24,095 nucleotides of DNA from Wenzhouxiangella sp. (GCA_007119095.1 SKQI01000084.1:1-24095), one strand, 5' to 3'. Shown: positions 15,007 through 23,550, counted from the first letter of the stretch. The notes: a model not told the origin generated them from the sequence alone. Made by a program: numbers and translations.

Positions 15007-17273
15007 ATGCCACGCTGAAAGTACTGGCCTGCCTGGCCATCGTCGTCGGGCTGGGCGTGTTTGCGCTGAACCAGCTTGAGCTGGATTACCGCCTCGATGC
15101 CTTCCTGCCTGCCCCGGCCGATCCCGAACAGGCGCTGGTCGTTGACCAGATCAGCGCAGGACCCGGTGGCCGCATCATCCTCGCGGCCGTTTCCGGCGGC
15201 AGCACCGAGCAGCGCATTGCCATCAGCCGCGAACTGGCCGGGCACTGGCGCGAGCTCGACGACGTGGTCCGGGTTGACAACGGCGAACTGGCGCTCGATC
15301 CGGTCACCGAACAGCGCCTGATGCAGCTTCGCTTTGTGCTGCTGCCGGATGTTGAACAGCAGCTTGGCGAAGCCGCCCTGACCGAAGCGCTCGCCGATCG
15401 CGTTTCTGATCTTGCCCTGGGTGGGCGCCAGGTCGAGCAACTCATCCGCCGCGACCCACTGGGCATGCTGCCCGAACTGGCCAGCCGTCTGGCCACGGCC
15501 GACGGCGCCGAGCAGCAAGACGGCGTCTGGCTGGACCCGGACGGCGAGCGCGCCATGCTGGCCGTGATCAGCGCCTGGCCGCCGTTTGCCATTGCCGAAC
15601 AGGCCCGCCTGGTCGAACAACTTCAGACCCGCTTCAATGAACTCACCGACGGCACGGATTTCAGCCTGACCCTGGGCGGAGCACCGGTGATTGCCGTCGA
15701 CAGCGCCGAGCGTTCGCGCAGCGATGCCATCACCTTGTCGCTGATCGGCTCGTGTTTTCTGCTGCTGGTCCTGAGCCTGGCCTGGCGCTCGCCCACCCTG
15801 GTCCTGGCCGGTGCGCTGCCGCTGGCTGCCGGTGTCGTTGCCGGCCTGCTGGTCACCGCCCTGGCTTTTGACCAGGTTCACGGGCTAACCCTGGCATTCG
15901 GCTTCACCCTGCTGGGCGTGGCCCTGGACTACCCGATCCACCTGTTCGGCCATGGCCAAGACCGCCGACTGTCGATCGCCGCGCGCAATATTTCCCGACC
16001 GCTGCTGCTCGGCGCGGCCAGCACCTTGATTGCCTACCTGGCGATCTGGGCATCGACCTCGCCTGGCCTGGCCCAGCTCGGTGCCTTCTCGGCCGCCGGC
16101 CTGGCCACGGCCGCGCTGGTGACCCTGGCCCTGCCCGCCCTGGGCATCCTGCCGCCGGCCCGTGGCCCCGGCATGGTCCGAAGCTGGCCTTACCTACCCT
16201 GGCTGCCACTCGTGCTAGCCGGTGCGGCGCTGATTGCACTTGTCCTGCAGGGCGAACAGCGCTGGTCCGCCGACCTGACCCGCTTGAGCCCGGTCGACAG
16301 TCAGGCCCTGGTCGATGACATCGAACTGCGCCAGGCCATGCAGACCGGCGATGTGCGCCACATGATCGTGATCGGAAAGCCCGAGCTGGAGGATACGCTT
16401 GAAGCGGCCGAAGCCCTGGTTGAACGCCTGCCCGAGGCGGTCGCCAGCGGCTGGCTCAGCGGCTGGCAGACACCGACCGATCTGCTGCCCAGCGCCGCCA
16501 GCCAGGCCCAGCGCCGCGCCGCCTGGCCAAATCGCCAGGACATGGCCGACAAGCTCGACGCCGCCGACGCCCGATTCCAGCCCGAGGCCTTCGAACCCTT
16601 TCTCGATGACCTGGACGCATTCCACCACCACGGTCCGCTGGAACCGGACAGCTGGCAGGACACCGCCCTGGCCCTCCGCCTGGACAGCCTGCTAACCCGC
16701 GACCAGCAGCACTGGCGAGCGCTGATATTGCCGGTTGGCCTGGCCGACGCCGACGCCCTGGGCGCATGGCTTGCTGAGCTGGACACGCCCGCCAGCCTGG
16801 TGGACCTGCGCGCCACCTCCGAAGCCATGGTCACGGCCTATCGCCGCGATGCCGGCACCAGCTTGCTGATTGCCATGGGGCTGATCGTGCTGTTGCTGGT
16901 TCTCCGCCTGGGCTCACCCCGCCTGGCTGGTGGCATCCTGCTACCGCCCGCGGCGGCCATGCTCTGCACCGCTGCCATCATGGCCCGTGTCGATGGCGGC
17001 CTGACCATCGTCCACCTGGTCGGCCTGCTGCTGGCCGGCGGCATCGGCCTGGATTTCGCCATTTTCTCCCGAACCCTGGCCGATGAACGCCGCCAGCGCG
17101 CCCGCACCAACCGCGCCATCGGCCTGTGTTGCCTGTCCTCCGGTGGCGTCTTCCTGATCCTGGGCCAGTCCGACATTGGCTTGTTGCGCATGCTTGGGCT
17201 GACCGTCGCCCTGGGCATTCTGCTATCTTGGCTGTTTGCCAAAACCTGCCAACCGCCACCACGAAACCTGTGA
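15003..17273 (+). CDS. MMPL/RND-family exporter
   Basis: A 756-residue transporter with the two-fold RND layout: one N-terminal membrane helix (about 5-22), a large periplasmic loop (to about 240), a helix bundle (about 242-385), a single helix near 397-415, a second periplasmic loop, and a second bundle from about 620 to 745. Charged family motifs are present in both halves: GVALDYPIHL (305-314) and GGIGLDFAIFSR in the second half. Single-gene MMPL exporters of this type accompany aryl polyene and flexirubin clusters. They are proposed to extract the hydrophobic product from the inner membrane using the proton gradient and pass it to the LolA-like partner. The start is GTG at 15003, overlapping the previous stop. 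The end overlaps the next gene. Confidence 0.9.
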   Translation: MNATLKVLACLAIVVGLGVFALNQLELDYRLDAFLPAPADPEQALVVDQISAGPGGRIILAAVSGGSTEQRIAISRELAGHWRELDDVVRVDNGELALDPVTEQRLMQLRFVLLPDVEQQLGEAALTEALADRVSDLALGGRQVEQLIRRDPLGMLPELASRLATADGAEQQDGVWLDPDGERAMLAVISAWPPFAIAEQARLVEQLQTRFNELTDGTDFSLTLGGAPVIAVDSAERSRSDAITLSLIGSCFLLLVLSLAWRSPTLVLAGALPLAAGVVAGLLVTALAFDQVHGLTLAFGFTLLGVALDYPIHLFGHGQDRRLSIAARNISRPLLLGAASTLIAYLAIWASTSPGLAQLGAFSAAGLATAALVTLALPALGILPPARGPGMVRSWPYLPWLPLVLAGAALIALVLQGEQRWSADLTRLSPVDSQALVDDIELRQAMQTGDVRHMIVIGKPELEDTLEAAEALVERLPEAVASGWLSGWQTPTDLLPSAASQAQRRAAWPNRQDMADKLDAADARFQPEAFEPFLDDLDAFHHHGPLEPDSWQDTALALRLDSLLTRDQQHWRALILPVGLADADALGAWLAELDTPASLVDLRATSEAMVTAYRRDAGTSLLIAMGLIVLLLVLRLGSPRLAGGILLPPAAAMLCTAAIMARVDGGLTIVHLVGLLLAGGIGLDFAIFSRTLADERRQRARTNRAIGLCCLSSGGVFLILGQSDIGLLRMLGLTVALGILLSWLFAKTCQPPPRNL

Positions 17274-17707
17274 AATCGCTTCCACCCATTGCCGAACTCA
17301 TCCCGCATGGCGGCGACATGGTGCTGCTGCACGAAGTGATCAATTTTGACCACGAGCAGATCGAATGCCGCGCCGACTGCGATCCTGCAGCCGGCCACCC
17401 GCTGGCCAGCGCCGAACGTCTGCCGGCCACGGCCCTGGCCGAGTACGGTGCCCAGGCCATGGCCGTGCACGGCGGCTTGCTGGCAGAACCCGGCCAGCCG
17501 CCGCGCCCCGGCCGACTGGTCGCCCTGGGTCAGCTGGAACTCAACGTCGACAGCATCGATCAGGCCACTACCCTGTCAGTTACAGCGACCCGTTTTGGCG
17601 GCGATGATGCCGGTCAACTCTATGCCTTCGAGATCCACGCCAATGACCAGTGTCTGGCCCGTGGTCGGGCGACGGTCATGTTTGCCCACAGCGGAGATCA
17701 ACCATGA
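17270..17707 (+). CDS. Hotdog-fold 3-hydroxyacyl-ACP dehydratase (ApeP-type)
   Basis: A 145-residue protein beginning at GTG 17270, which overlaps the exporter stop (GTGA). The opening block IAELIPHGGDMVLLHEVI with H13 and the later LPATALAEYGAQAMAVHGG helix with a conserved Glu (about E58) match the second dehydratase of aryl polyene clusters. It probably works with the small hotdog protein at 13229-13537. In the related E. coli system ApeP and ApeI form one functional dehydratase, and this gene sits next to the ketoreductase as in those clusters. Length is normal for the family. Its stop overlaps the ketoreductase ATG (ATGA). Confidence 0.88.
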   Translation: MKSLPPIAELIPHGGDMVLLHEVINFDHEQIECRADCDPAAGHPLASAERLPATALAEYGAQAMAVHGGLLAEPGQPPRPGRLVALGQLELNVDSIDQATTLSVTATRFGGDDAGQLYAFEIHANDQCLARGRATVMFAHSGDQP

Positions 17708-18465
17708 TTGCGCGCAGAAGACGCAGCGCCGGCCGGCCCGACCCTTGTCGGGCGCTGGTCACCGGCGGCTCGGGCGGCATCGGTGCCGCCATTTGCAGCC
17801 AGCTGGCCGCAGCCGGCATGAGCGTCATCGTTCATGCCGGCTCACGGCTGGACCGGGCCGAGGCCACCGCCGAACAAATTCAGCGCAATGGCGGCCAGGC
17901 GCAGGCGATCCAGTTCGACCTGGCCGATGCCGCGGCCTGCCAGACCGCCATGGCCGAACTGACCGAGTCCGAACCCTTGTCGGTCATCGTCCATAACGCC
18001 GGTGTGCACGACGACGCACCGCTGGCCGGCATGTCAGCCGACCAGTGGCAGCGGGTCGTCGAGGTCAACCTCAACGCCTTCTTCCGCGTCGTTCAGCCGG
18101 CCCTCTTGGGCATGGCCCGCCAGCGCTGGGGCCGGGTCATCGCGGTCTCCAGCGTCGCGGCCCGTCTCGGCAATCGCGGCCAGGCCAACTACGCCGCCGC
18201 CAAGGCCGGGCTGCACGGCGCCGTCATTTCGCTGACCCGCGAAATGGCCGCGCGCGGCATTACCGCCAACACCGTGGCACCGGGTCTGATCGACACCGGC
18301 ATGCTCGAGGAAAGCCACAGCGAGCAGGCCCTGGCCCTGGTCCCGGCAGCGCGCCTGGGTCAGGCCGAAGAAGTCGCCGCCCTGGTCGCCTTCCTCTGCT
18401 CCGAACAAGCCGGCTACATCAACGCCCAGCTGATCGGCATCGACGGCGGCATGGCACCAGGCTGA
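17704..18465 (+). CDS. FabG-like 3-ketoacyl-ACP reductase (ApeQ-type)
   Basis: A 253-residue short-chain dehydrogenase/reductase. The cofactor loop TGGSGGIG (20-27), HNAG near 97-100, N122 in VNLN, S150 in AVSSVAA, and the Y163-x3-K167 pair (NYAAAKAG) are all in place, and GIDGGMAPG closes the chain. It should reduce the beta-keto group with NADPH after each condensation, before the dehydratases act. The basic N-terminus (IARRRRSAGRP) is longer than in housekeeping FabG. ATG at 17704 overlaps the dehydratase stop. It is the last gene of the ten-gene operon. The second ketosynthase (ApeR-type) that often follows here in other aryl polyene loci is missing. Confidence 0.92.
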   Translation: MIARRRRSAGRPDPCRALVTGGSGGIGAAICSQLAAAGMSVIVHAGSRLDRAEATAEQIQRNGGQAQAIQFDLADAAACQTAMAELTESEPLSVIVHNAGVHDDAPLAGMSADQWQRVVEVNLNAFFRVVQPALLGMARQRWGRVIAVSSVAARLGNRGQANYAAAKAGLHGAVISLTREMAARGITANTVAPGLIDTGMLEESHSEQALALVPAARLGQAEEVAALVAFLCSEQAGYINAQLIGIDGGMAPG

Positions 18466-18480
18466 GATGACTTCCGTCAC

Positions 18481-18509
18481 TTGGCCCGGCAGTGACTCTC
18501 GGCAATAAT
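18481..18509 (+). promoter_or_regulatory. Candidate sigma70 promoter of the DUF418 gene
   Basis: TTGGCC at 18481-18486 (4 of 6) and AATAAT at 18504-18509 (5 of 6) are separated by the ideal 17 bp, about 30 bp before the ATG at 18539. A 6-bp inverted repeat (GTCACT 18476-18481, AGTGAC 18491-18496) overlaps the -35 and could be an operator half-site pair. It has no T-tract, so it does not look like a terminator for the preceding operon. Confidence 0.45.
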
Positions 18510-18538
18510 GCACACTCACCTGAACGGGACATCAGGCC

Positions 18539-19765
18539 ATGGGAGACAATTTCCAGCCGACCACGCAACGACTGCACCACCTTGACGTACTGCGGGGCTT
18601 TGCCCTGTTCGGCATTCTGCTGGTCAATTTCGAATGGTTTGCGCGGCCGCTGCAGGCCATCGTCCTGGGCGCCCAGCCGGATCTGGGCGGCGCCAGCCTG
18701 GTCGTGGACTGGCTGATCAAGGCACTGGCCGAAGGCAAGTTCTACGCCCTGTTTTCCATGCTGTTCGGGGCCGGCTTTGCCCTGATGGCCGAGCGCGCCA
18801 ACCGAAAAAGCGCGCCTTTCTGGGGCGTTTACCTGCGTCGTCTGCTGCTGCTGTTGCTGTTCGGCATAGCCCACATGCTGCTGGTCTGGGCCGGTGACAT
18901 CCTGGTCGTGTATTCGCTGTGTGCTTTTGTCATGGTGCTGCTGTTTCGCAAGACACCGCTCAAGCGGCTATGGAAATGGGCGCTGGCATTTTTCATTCTG
19001 CCGCTGGTGCTGATGTGGCTGGGCGCACTCTCTATTGCCGCCACCCAGTTCGACCCCGATCTGCACGAATCAATCATGGCCGACATGGCAACCAGCACCG
19101 AAGAAATGCGCGCAACGATCGAGGAGGCTGCGCGCATTCAGAATGAAGGCAGCTGGGGCGAGAACGTCGGTCAGCGCCTCCGCGACGGCGCTTTCATTCT
19201 GGCGAACTTCGTATTCTGGGTGCCGCCGATTCTCGGCTTTTTCCTGCTGGGTCGCTGGCTGGTGGTCAGCGATCGCCTGACTCGCCCCGGAGAACATCAG
19301 CTGTTCTTCCGACGCTGGCGGTCGCGCGGTCTGCTGTTCGGGCTACCGCTGACGCTGGCCGGCACCGCGCTGATGTACCGGGCCGTGCAAACCGTGCCCA
19401 CCCTGGATGTGGCGCTGGGCATGACCCTGTTCATGGCCGGGTCGATATTCCTCGCCCTGGCCTATCTGTCGATAGTGACCCTGGCCAGCGAACGGCTGCG
19501 CTTTCTCGCGCCGGCCGGGCAGATGGCACTGAGCAACTACCTGGCCCAATCGCTGTTCTGGACTTGGACTCTGTATGGCCACGGTCTGGGCCTGGGCGCG
19601 GTGCTGCCGCGCTGGTCCCACCTGTTGCTGGCGCTGATCTTCTTCGCCCTCCAGGTTGCCTTCAGCCACTGGTGGATGGCACGTTTCCGTTTCGGCCCGA
19701 TGGAGTGGCTATGGCGCAGCCTGACCTATCTGCAGCTCCAGCCCTTGCGTCGAGGGGTTCATTGA
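18539..19765 (+). CDS. DUF418/YeiB-like integral membrane protein
   Basis: A 408-residue polytopic membrane protein. The N-terminal RLHHLDVLRGFALFGILLVN is the hallmark of the DUF418/YeiB family, and the C-terminal half (LSNYLAQSLFWTWTLYGHG, then FSHWWMARFRFGPMEWLWRSLTY) matches the DUF418 domain proper. Around eight to ten hydrophobic segments are visible. Between the halves lies a polar loop (about 165-215) rich in Glu and Met. The family is distantly related to acyltransferase-3 proteins, and its reaction is unknown. It starts 73 bp after the ketoreductase and appears to have its own promoter, so membership of the polyene pathway is uncertain. Its stop overlaps the convergent AsmA-like gene by 7 bp. 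Confidence 0.87.
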   Translation: MGDNFQPTTQRLHHLDVLRGFALFGILLVNFEWFARPLQAIVLGAQPDLGGASLVVDWLIKALAEGKFYALFSMLFGAGFALMAERANRKSAPFWGVYLRRLLLLLLFGIAHMLLVWAGDILVVYSLCAFVMVLLFRKTPLKRLWKWALAFFILPLVLMWLGALSIAATQFDPDLHESIMADMATSTEEMRATIEEAARIQNEGSWGENVGQRLRDGAFILANFVFWVPPILGFFLLGRWLVVSDRLTRPGEHQLFFRRWRSRGLLFGLPLTLAGTALMYRAVQTVPTLDVALGMTLFMAGSIFLALAYLSIVTLASERLRFLAPAGQMALSNYLAQSLFWTWTLYGHGLGLGAVLPRWSHLLLALIFFALQVAFSHWWMARFRFGPMEWLWRSLTYLQLQPLRRGVH

Positions 19766-21861
19766 GCCGGCGGTGATTCTGCTTCCGGCTCCTCCTCGGT
19801 TTCCTCGCTGTCAGGCGCCTCTGCCTTCTCATCTTCCTCATCCTCTGGCGGTCGCTGCCGCGATTCACGCTCGCTCAGGCCGCGAATGATCAGATCGCGG
19901 CTGCGCAACCGGCGCTGCTCCGGCTCGGCATCCGTCGCACCGGCTTCGCTGTCCTCGGTAGCCGGTACATCGGGGTCAGGTTCCGGTTCGCGGTCAGGTT
20001 CGCGCGGCAGCAGCCGCTGCTCGATCTGGCGACGCAGGGCCCGCTCGGCCACACCGGCAAGGTCGACCGACACCACCGGCTGGGTCATTGGCCCGGCGAT
20101 GGTCAGCGGAATTCGTCCGCCGGTAGCCTCGCGTACGGTCCGCGGCAGACTTGCAGCCAGGGTTTCCCCCAGGGTCAGTTCCATCCGGTAGTCCAACTGC
20201 CCGGCCGGCAGATCCAGTTGACCGCGGCCGGCCAGCCCCAGGTCTCCGGCCAGCATTTGCAGATCAGGCAGTTCAACGACGCCGGCACGCGCCTGCAGTC
20301 GACCGCCGAACTGGTCAAATTCGGTCTGCCCGCCGAAGGCGCGGCTGATGTTGCCAACGTTGGACCGGGTCAGCTCCTGTCCGACCAGGGCACGCAGATC
20401 CACGCCCAGCAAGGCACCCTGCTCGACCTGGAACTGGCCGCTGCCATCCAGGCTGGCCAGAATGCTTTCGGCATCCAGGCCGCTGAAATTCAAATCCAGG
20501 GTGAAATCCCCCAGGCCCTGCACGGGCGCAGCCACGCCGCCAAGCGCGGCCAGGCGATCCACCGCGATGCCACGCAGCCGCGGCTGCAGCTCGACCCGCG
20601 GCGGATCTGCCCGCAAATCAACGCTGGCCCGGCCTTCGAACGCGCCGCCCAGCAGCTCTGCGTTCAGCGGCGCCAGCACCAGCTCACCATCTCGAAGACG
20701 CGCCTCGGCAATCACGTTGGCCAACGTCAGCGCATCCGACAGCACCAGCGAGCCCAGGCGCAGATCAAAGCTCAAGGTCAGCGCGTCCAAGGCACTGAAA
20801 TCCGGATCGGCCGAATCGGCCGGCTCGCCCCTGGTGCGCGGCGCCTGGTCGTCAGCTGCCATCAGCGGTCGCAAATCCAGCCGGTCGCCCTGAACCGCCA
20901 GCTCGGCTTCGATCTCCCGGCCCAGCACCAGAAAGCCACGGGCGGCCAGCGCCTGCTCATTGAATGACAAAGTGGCCGCGGGCAGGTCCATGCGCGTTTC
21001 CTGTCCCAAAGCCAGCCGTGCCGGCTCATTGATGACCAGAGCCAGGCGCAGTGCATCAATGGCCAGGGTGGTATCCAGCACCGGCAGGTTCACCACCGGG
21101 TCAGGCCCACTCAAGTCAACCTGGGCACCCGCCCGGGCGCTCAACCTGGCGCCGGCCTGGGGCAGGTGGCCCTCCAGCACCAGGTGGCTCAGATCGACTG
21201 AAGAGACATTGGCAGCCACGTTCAACCGACCGCTGAAGCGTTCAAAGACCAGCAGCTCACCGGCCTGGTCAGACATCGCGCCGGAAAGGCGAAACTCCGT
21301 GGCCTGGTCGGCACGAAACGGATCCAGGCGCAAATCCTCGATCACGAACAAAACCGATTCGCCGCTGGCCAGGTCCTGGCTGATCAGTCGAACGTCATTG
21401 AAGCGCACTTCGCCCAGGGTAATCCCGCTCAAATCCGGCTCGGCGTCAGGGCGATCCGGGCTCTCGGTCAGCAAGCCATCCAGATTGGATCGACCAGCCG
21501 AATCCGACACCAGGTGAAATTCGGCACCGCTTAGCGTCACCGTGCCAATATCCAGCTCACCGCGAAACAGCGGCCAGACGCCGACCGACAGGGTCGCCGT
21601 ACCCACCCGCGCCAGCGGCGGCGCCTGGACAAAGTCGGCCGGGTTGCCAACCCCGACATCACTGACCTCAATGGCCACGCGCGGAAACACCCGCAGCGAC
21701 AGCGGCCCGTCCAGGCTGACCTCGCGCCCCAGCTGAGCCGAGGCCCGGCTTGCGATTTCGTCCCGATAATCATTGGGGTCGACCAGCCATAAAAGCAGCA
21801 GCGGAACAACCACCAGAATCAGCGCCAGGGCCGCAGCCAGAACGAGCACGAGCTTGCGCAT
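19759..21861 (-). CDS. AsmA-family envelope protein
   Basis: A 700-residue protein with an N-terminal membrane anchor (about 3-26) followed by the AsmA start pattern DPNDYRDEIASRASAQLGREVSLDG and long beta-strand-rich repeats. Late hallmarks include LDLNFSGLDAESILASLDGSGQF and the C-terminal block GRIPLTIAGPMTQPVVSVDL. AsmA-like proteins are inner-membrane anchored, periplasm-spanning proteins linked to phospholipid or outer-membrane homeostasis. The last 85 residues form an acidic, Pro/Glu-rich tail (EPDREPEPDPDVP; PEDEEDEKAEAPDSEETEEE), probably disordered. I chose ATG at 21861 (AGAGG about 7 bases upstream) over a TTG at 21867. It follows the propeller-protein stop by 36 bp, so the two may be co-transcribed. 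Confidence 0.9.
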   Translation of the reverse strand: MRKLVLVLAAALALILVVVPLLLLWLVDPNDYRDEIASRASAQLGREVSLDGPLSLRVFPRVAIEVSDVGVGNPADFVQAPPLARVGTATLSVGVWPLFRGELDIGTVTLSGAEFHLVSDSAGRSNLDGLLTESPDRPDAEPDLSGITLGEVRFNDVRLISQDLASGESVLFVIEDLRLDPFRADQATEFRLSGAMSDQAGELLVFERFSGRLNVAANVSSVDLSHLVLEGHLPQAGARLSARAGAQVDLSGPDPVVNLPVLDTTLAIDALRLALVINEPARLALGQETRMDLPAATLSFNEQALAARGFLVLGREIEAELAVQGDRLDLRPLMAADDQAPRTRGEPADSADPDFSALDALTLSFDLRLGSLVLSDALTLANVIAEARLRDGELVLAPLNAELLGGAFEGRASVDLRADPPRVELQPRLRGIAVDRLAALGGVAAPVQGLGDFTLDLNFSGLDAESILASLDGSGQFQVEQGALLGVDLRALVGQELTRSNVGNISRAFGGQTEFDQFGGRLQARAGVVELPDLQMLAGDLGLAGRGQLDLPAGQLDYRMELTLGETLAASLPRTVREATGGRIPLTIAGPMTQPVVSVDLAGVAERALRRQIEQRLLPREPDREPEPDPDVPATEDSEAGATDAEPEQRRLRSRDLIIRGLSERESRQRPPEDEEDEKAEAPDSEETEEEPEAESPPAQ

Positions 21862-21897
21862 GGTCAAACCTCTAGAAGAAATCAGCGGGTGGAAAGC

Positions 21898-23550
21898 TTA
21901 GCAGAGGTCCTGACCCACCAGCACTTTCCGGGCGATCAGCGCCAGAGCCAACATCAGCATCAGCCACGCCCAGGGCGAACCTAGCAGTACCGGATGGACA
22001 TCGGTCAGAATCAGCAGTTCAATGTTGGTGACAAGACCGGCCTCAGGGGCCTGCACTTCGACGATCAACGCACCGCCGACCGAGCCAGCCACGGCATGGA
22101 CCTGCACCTGCCCGCTATCGTCGGTCAACCGCTCAATCACATTAGTGCCATTTTCAAACTGCAGGCTGGGACCGGTGGCCGGGGCCAGAAAGCGCAGGCG
22201 CTCACCGGCGCGCGGCTCGCCCCACTGATCCAGCGCCTGGACGACCAGCGGCTCCGGCAAGGGCTGCTCGGCCTCGACCATCTGCCCGGCACCGGCTTCG
22301 ATTCGAAGAACGGCCGGCTGCGGACCAAAGAAGCGGCGGGCATAGATGCCGAAACCCGAGCCATCCTGGCCCAGCGTTTCCCAGGTAGCGAGGAATCCCC
22401 CGTCAGGCAGCCCGGTCACGGCCGGGAAATCCTGGTAAGCCTCCTCTTCCTGGCTGATCCGAAACTCATCACCGAGAAAACGACCGCCAGGGCTCAGGCG
22501 GCGGCCATAAATACCCTGGTCAATGAAATCCGGCGTAAAGCTCTGCCACACCACGATATAGACGCCGTTGCCATCAAGACCGATTTCAGGCAGGTCCTGA
22601 ATACCCTCGTCGAACTGGTTGACCTGCATCTCACCGACGAGCGGCTGACAGTTCGGATCGTAAAGGCGCACCATGACCCGCTGGTAGGTAAGACTACCCA
22701 GGCCGATGTTGTCCTGCCAGGCAATGGCAAACCGTCCATCTTCAGCAATGACAACGCGCGGCTGAGCCTGGCCGCCCTCGGTCGTTTCATTGACCAGAAA
22801 CTCATCACCACCGCTTCCGCCAAAGCTCAGGCAGCGCGCAAACACGCCCCAATCGCTACCGTCCTGCATCGCACTCTGCCAGACAACAACCTGGTCGCCG
22901 CGCTGGTTCATCGCCATCGCCGCCGAGCGCTGGGCGCTGTCCTGGAACTGGTTGACGGCCCGCAGCGGCCCCAGGGGCTGGTCCTGGGCATCGAAGTAAC
23001 GCGACAGAACATTGAAGTTGGTGCCAATGACCTGCCGCCCATCCCAGACAGCCGCCACCGCTCCGTCCTCCAACAGGGCAATGCTCGGCAGAATCTGAAT
23101 ATTGTTGAGATCCTCACTCAGCCGACGCTCGCCAGCGGCCGGCACGCCATCAACACGGAACCGCCGCATCTGGATGACTTCCGACTGGCTGGTGCGATCA
23201 CGGCCATTCCAGGCGACGGCGAAACGCCCGTCAGGCAACATGTGCACGCGCTGGCCGTCCTGGACACCTTCATTGAACACGTTGACCGCAAACTCCTCCC
23301 CCAGACGCGAACCGTCGGCATCCAGGCGCTGGCCGAAGACACTCCACACCGACCCATCCTGGTTGCGCGACTGCCAGACAATCACGGCCCGGCCGGCCGC
23401 ATCGGAGGCCACGTGCGGCACGCGCTGATCAGACGGGGCATGGGTGTTGACCTGAAATTCAGCGGTGGCCAGATCACCGAACTGCTCGGCCGACGCCGGG
23501 CCGAAGAACGTCCACAGCAAGACAGCGATGAATGACGCCCGGTAACGCAT
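21898..23550 (-). CDS. Secreted seven-repeat (beta-propeller-like) protein with Ig-like domain and C-terminal anchor
   Basis: A 550-residue protein. The signal peptide ends near PASA (about residue 21). It is followed by seven consecutive repeats of 53-57 residues spanning about 27-410, each built on a core of the type F-x-VN, Q-x-x-P, DGRF-V-x-WQS, and G-x-YGRRL-x-x-G-x-x-LGDE. Seven copies strongly suggest a seven-bladed beta-propeller. Next comes an Ig-like (Big_1-type) domain of about 90 residues with QALDQWGEPRAGERLRF and TDDSGQVQVHAVAGSVGG. The C-terminus has a hydrophobic helix (SPWAWLMLMLALALIA) followed by RK, reminiscent of IPTL/PEP-CTERM-style sorting tails but not a clear match. 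Ligand and role are unknown. ATG at 23550 is chosen for the signal peptide. The longer frame to 23670 would cross a terminator. Confidence 0.8.
   Translation of the reverse strand: MRYRASFIAVLLWTFFGPASAEQFGDLATAEFQVNTHAPSDQRVPHVASDAAGRAVIVWQSRNQDGSVWSVFGQRLDADGSRLGEEFAVNVFNEGVQDGQRVHMLPDGRFAVAWNGRDRTSQSEVIQMRRFRVDGVPAAGERRLSEDLNNIQILPSIALLEDGAVAAVWDGRQVIGTNFNVLSRYFDAQDQPLGPLRAVNQFQDSAQRSAAMAMNQRGDQVVVWQSAMQDGSDWGVFARCLSFGGSGGDEFLVNETTEGGQAQPRVVIAEDGRFAIAWQDNIGLGSLTYQRVMVRLYDPNCQPLVGEMQVNQFDEGIQDLPEIGLDGNGVYIVVWQSFTPDFIDQGIYGRRLSPGGRFLGDEFRISQEEEAYQDFPAVTGLPDGGFLATWETLGQDGSGFGIYARRFFGPQPAVLRIEAGAGQMVEAEQPLPEPLVVQALDQWGEPRAGERLRFLAPATGPSLQFENGTNVIERLTDDSGQVQVHAVAGSVGGALIVEVQAPEAGLVTNIELLILTDVHPVLLGSPWAWLMLMLALALIARKVLVGQDLC

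Noticed and set aside
21994..23535. 513-codon plus-strand frame opposite the propeller protein
   Set aside because: It has no domain or ribosome site, and it mirrors a gene with a signal peptide and seven clear repeats on the other strand.
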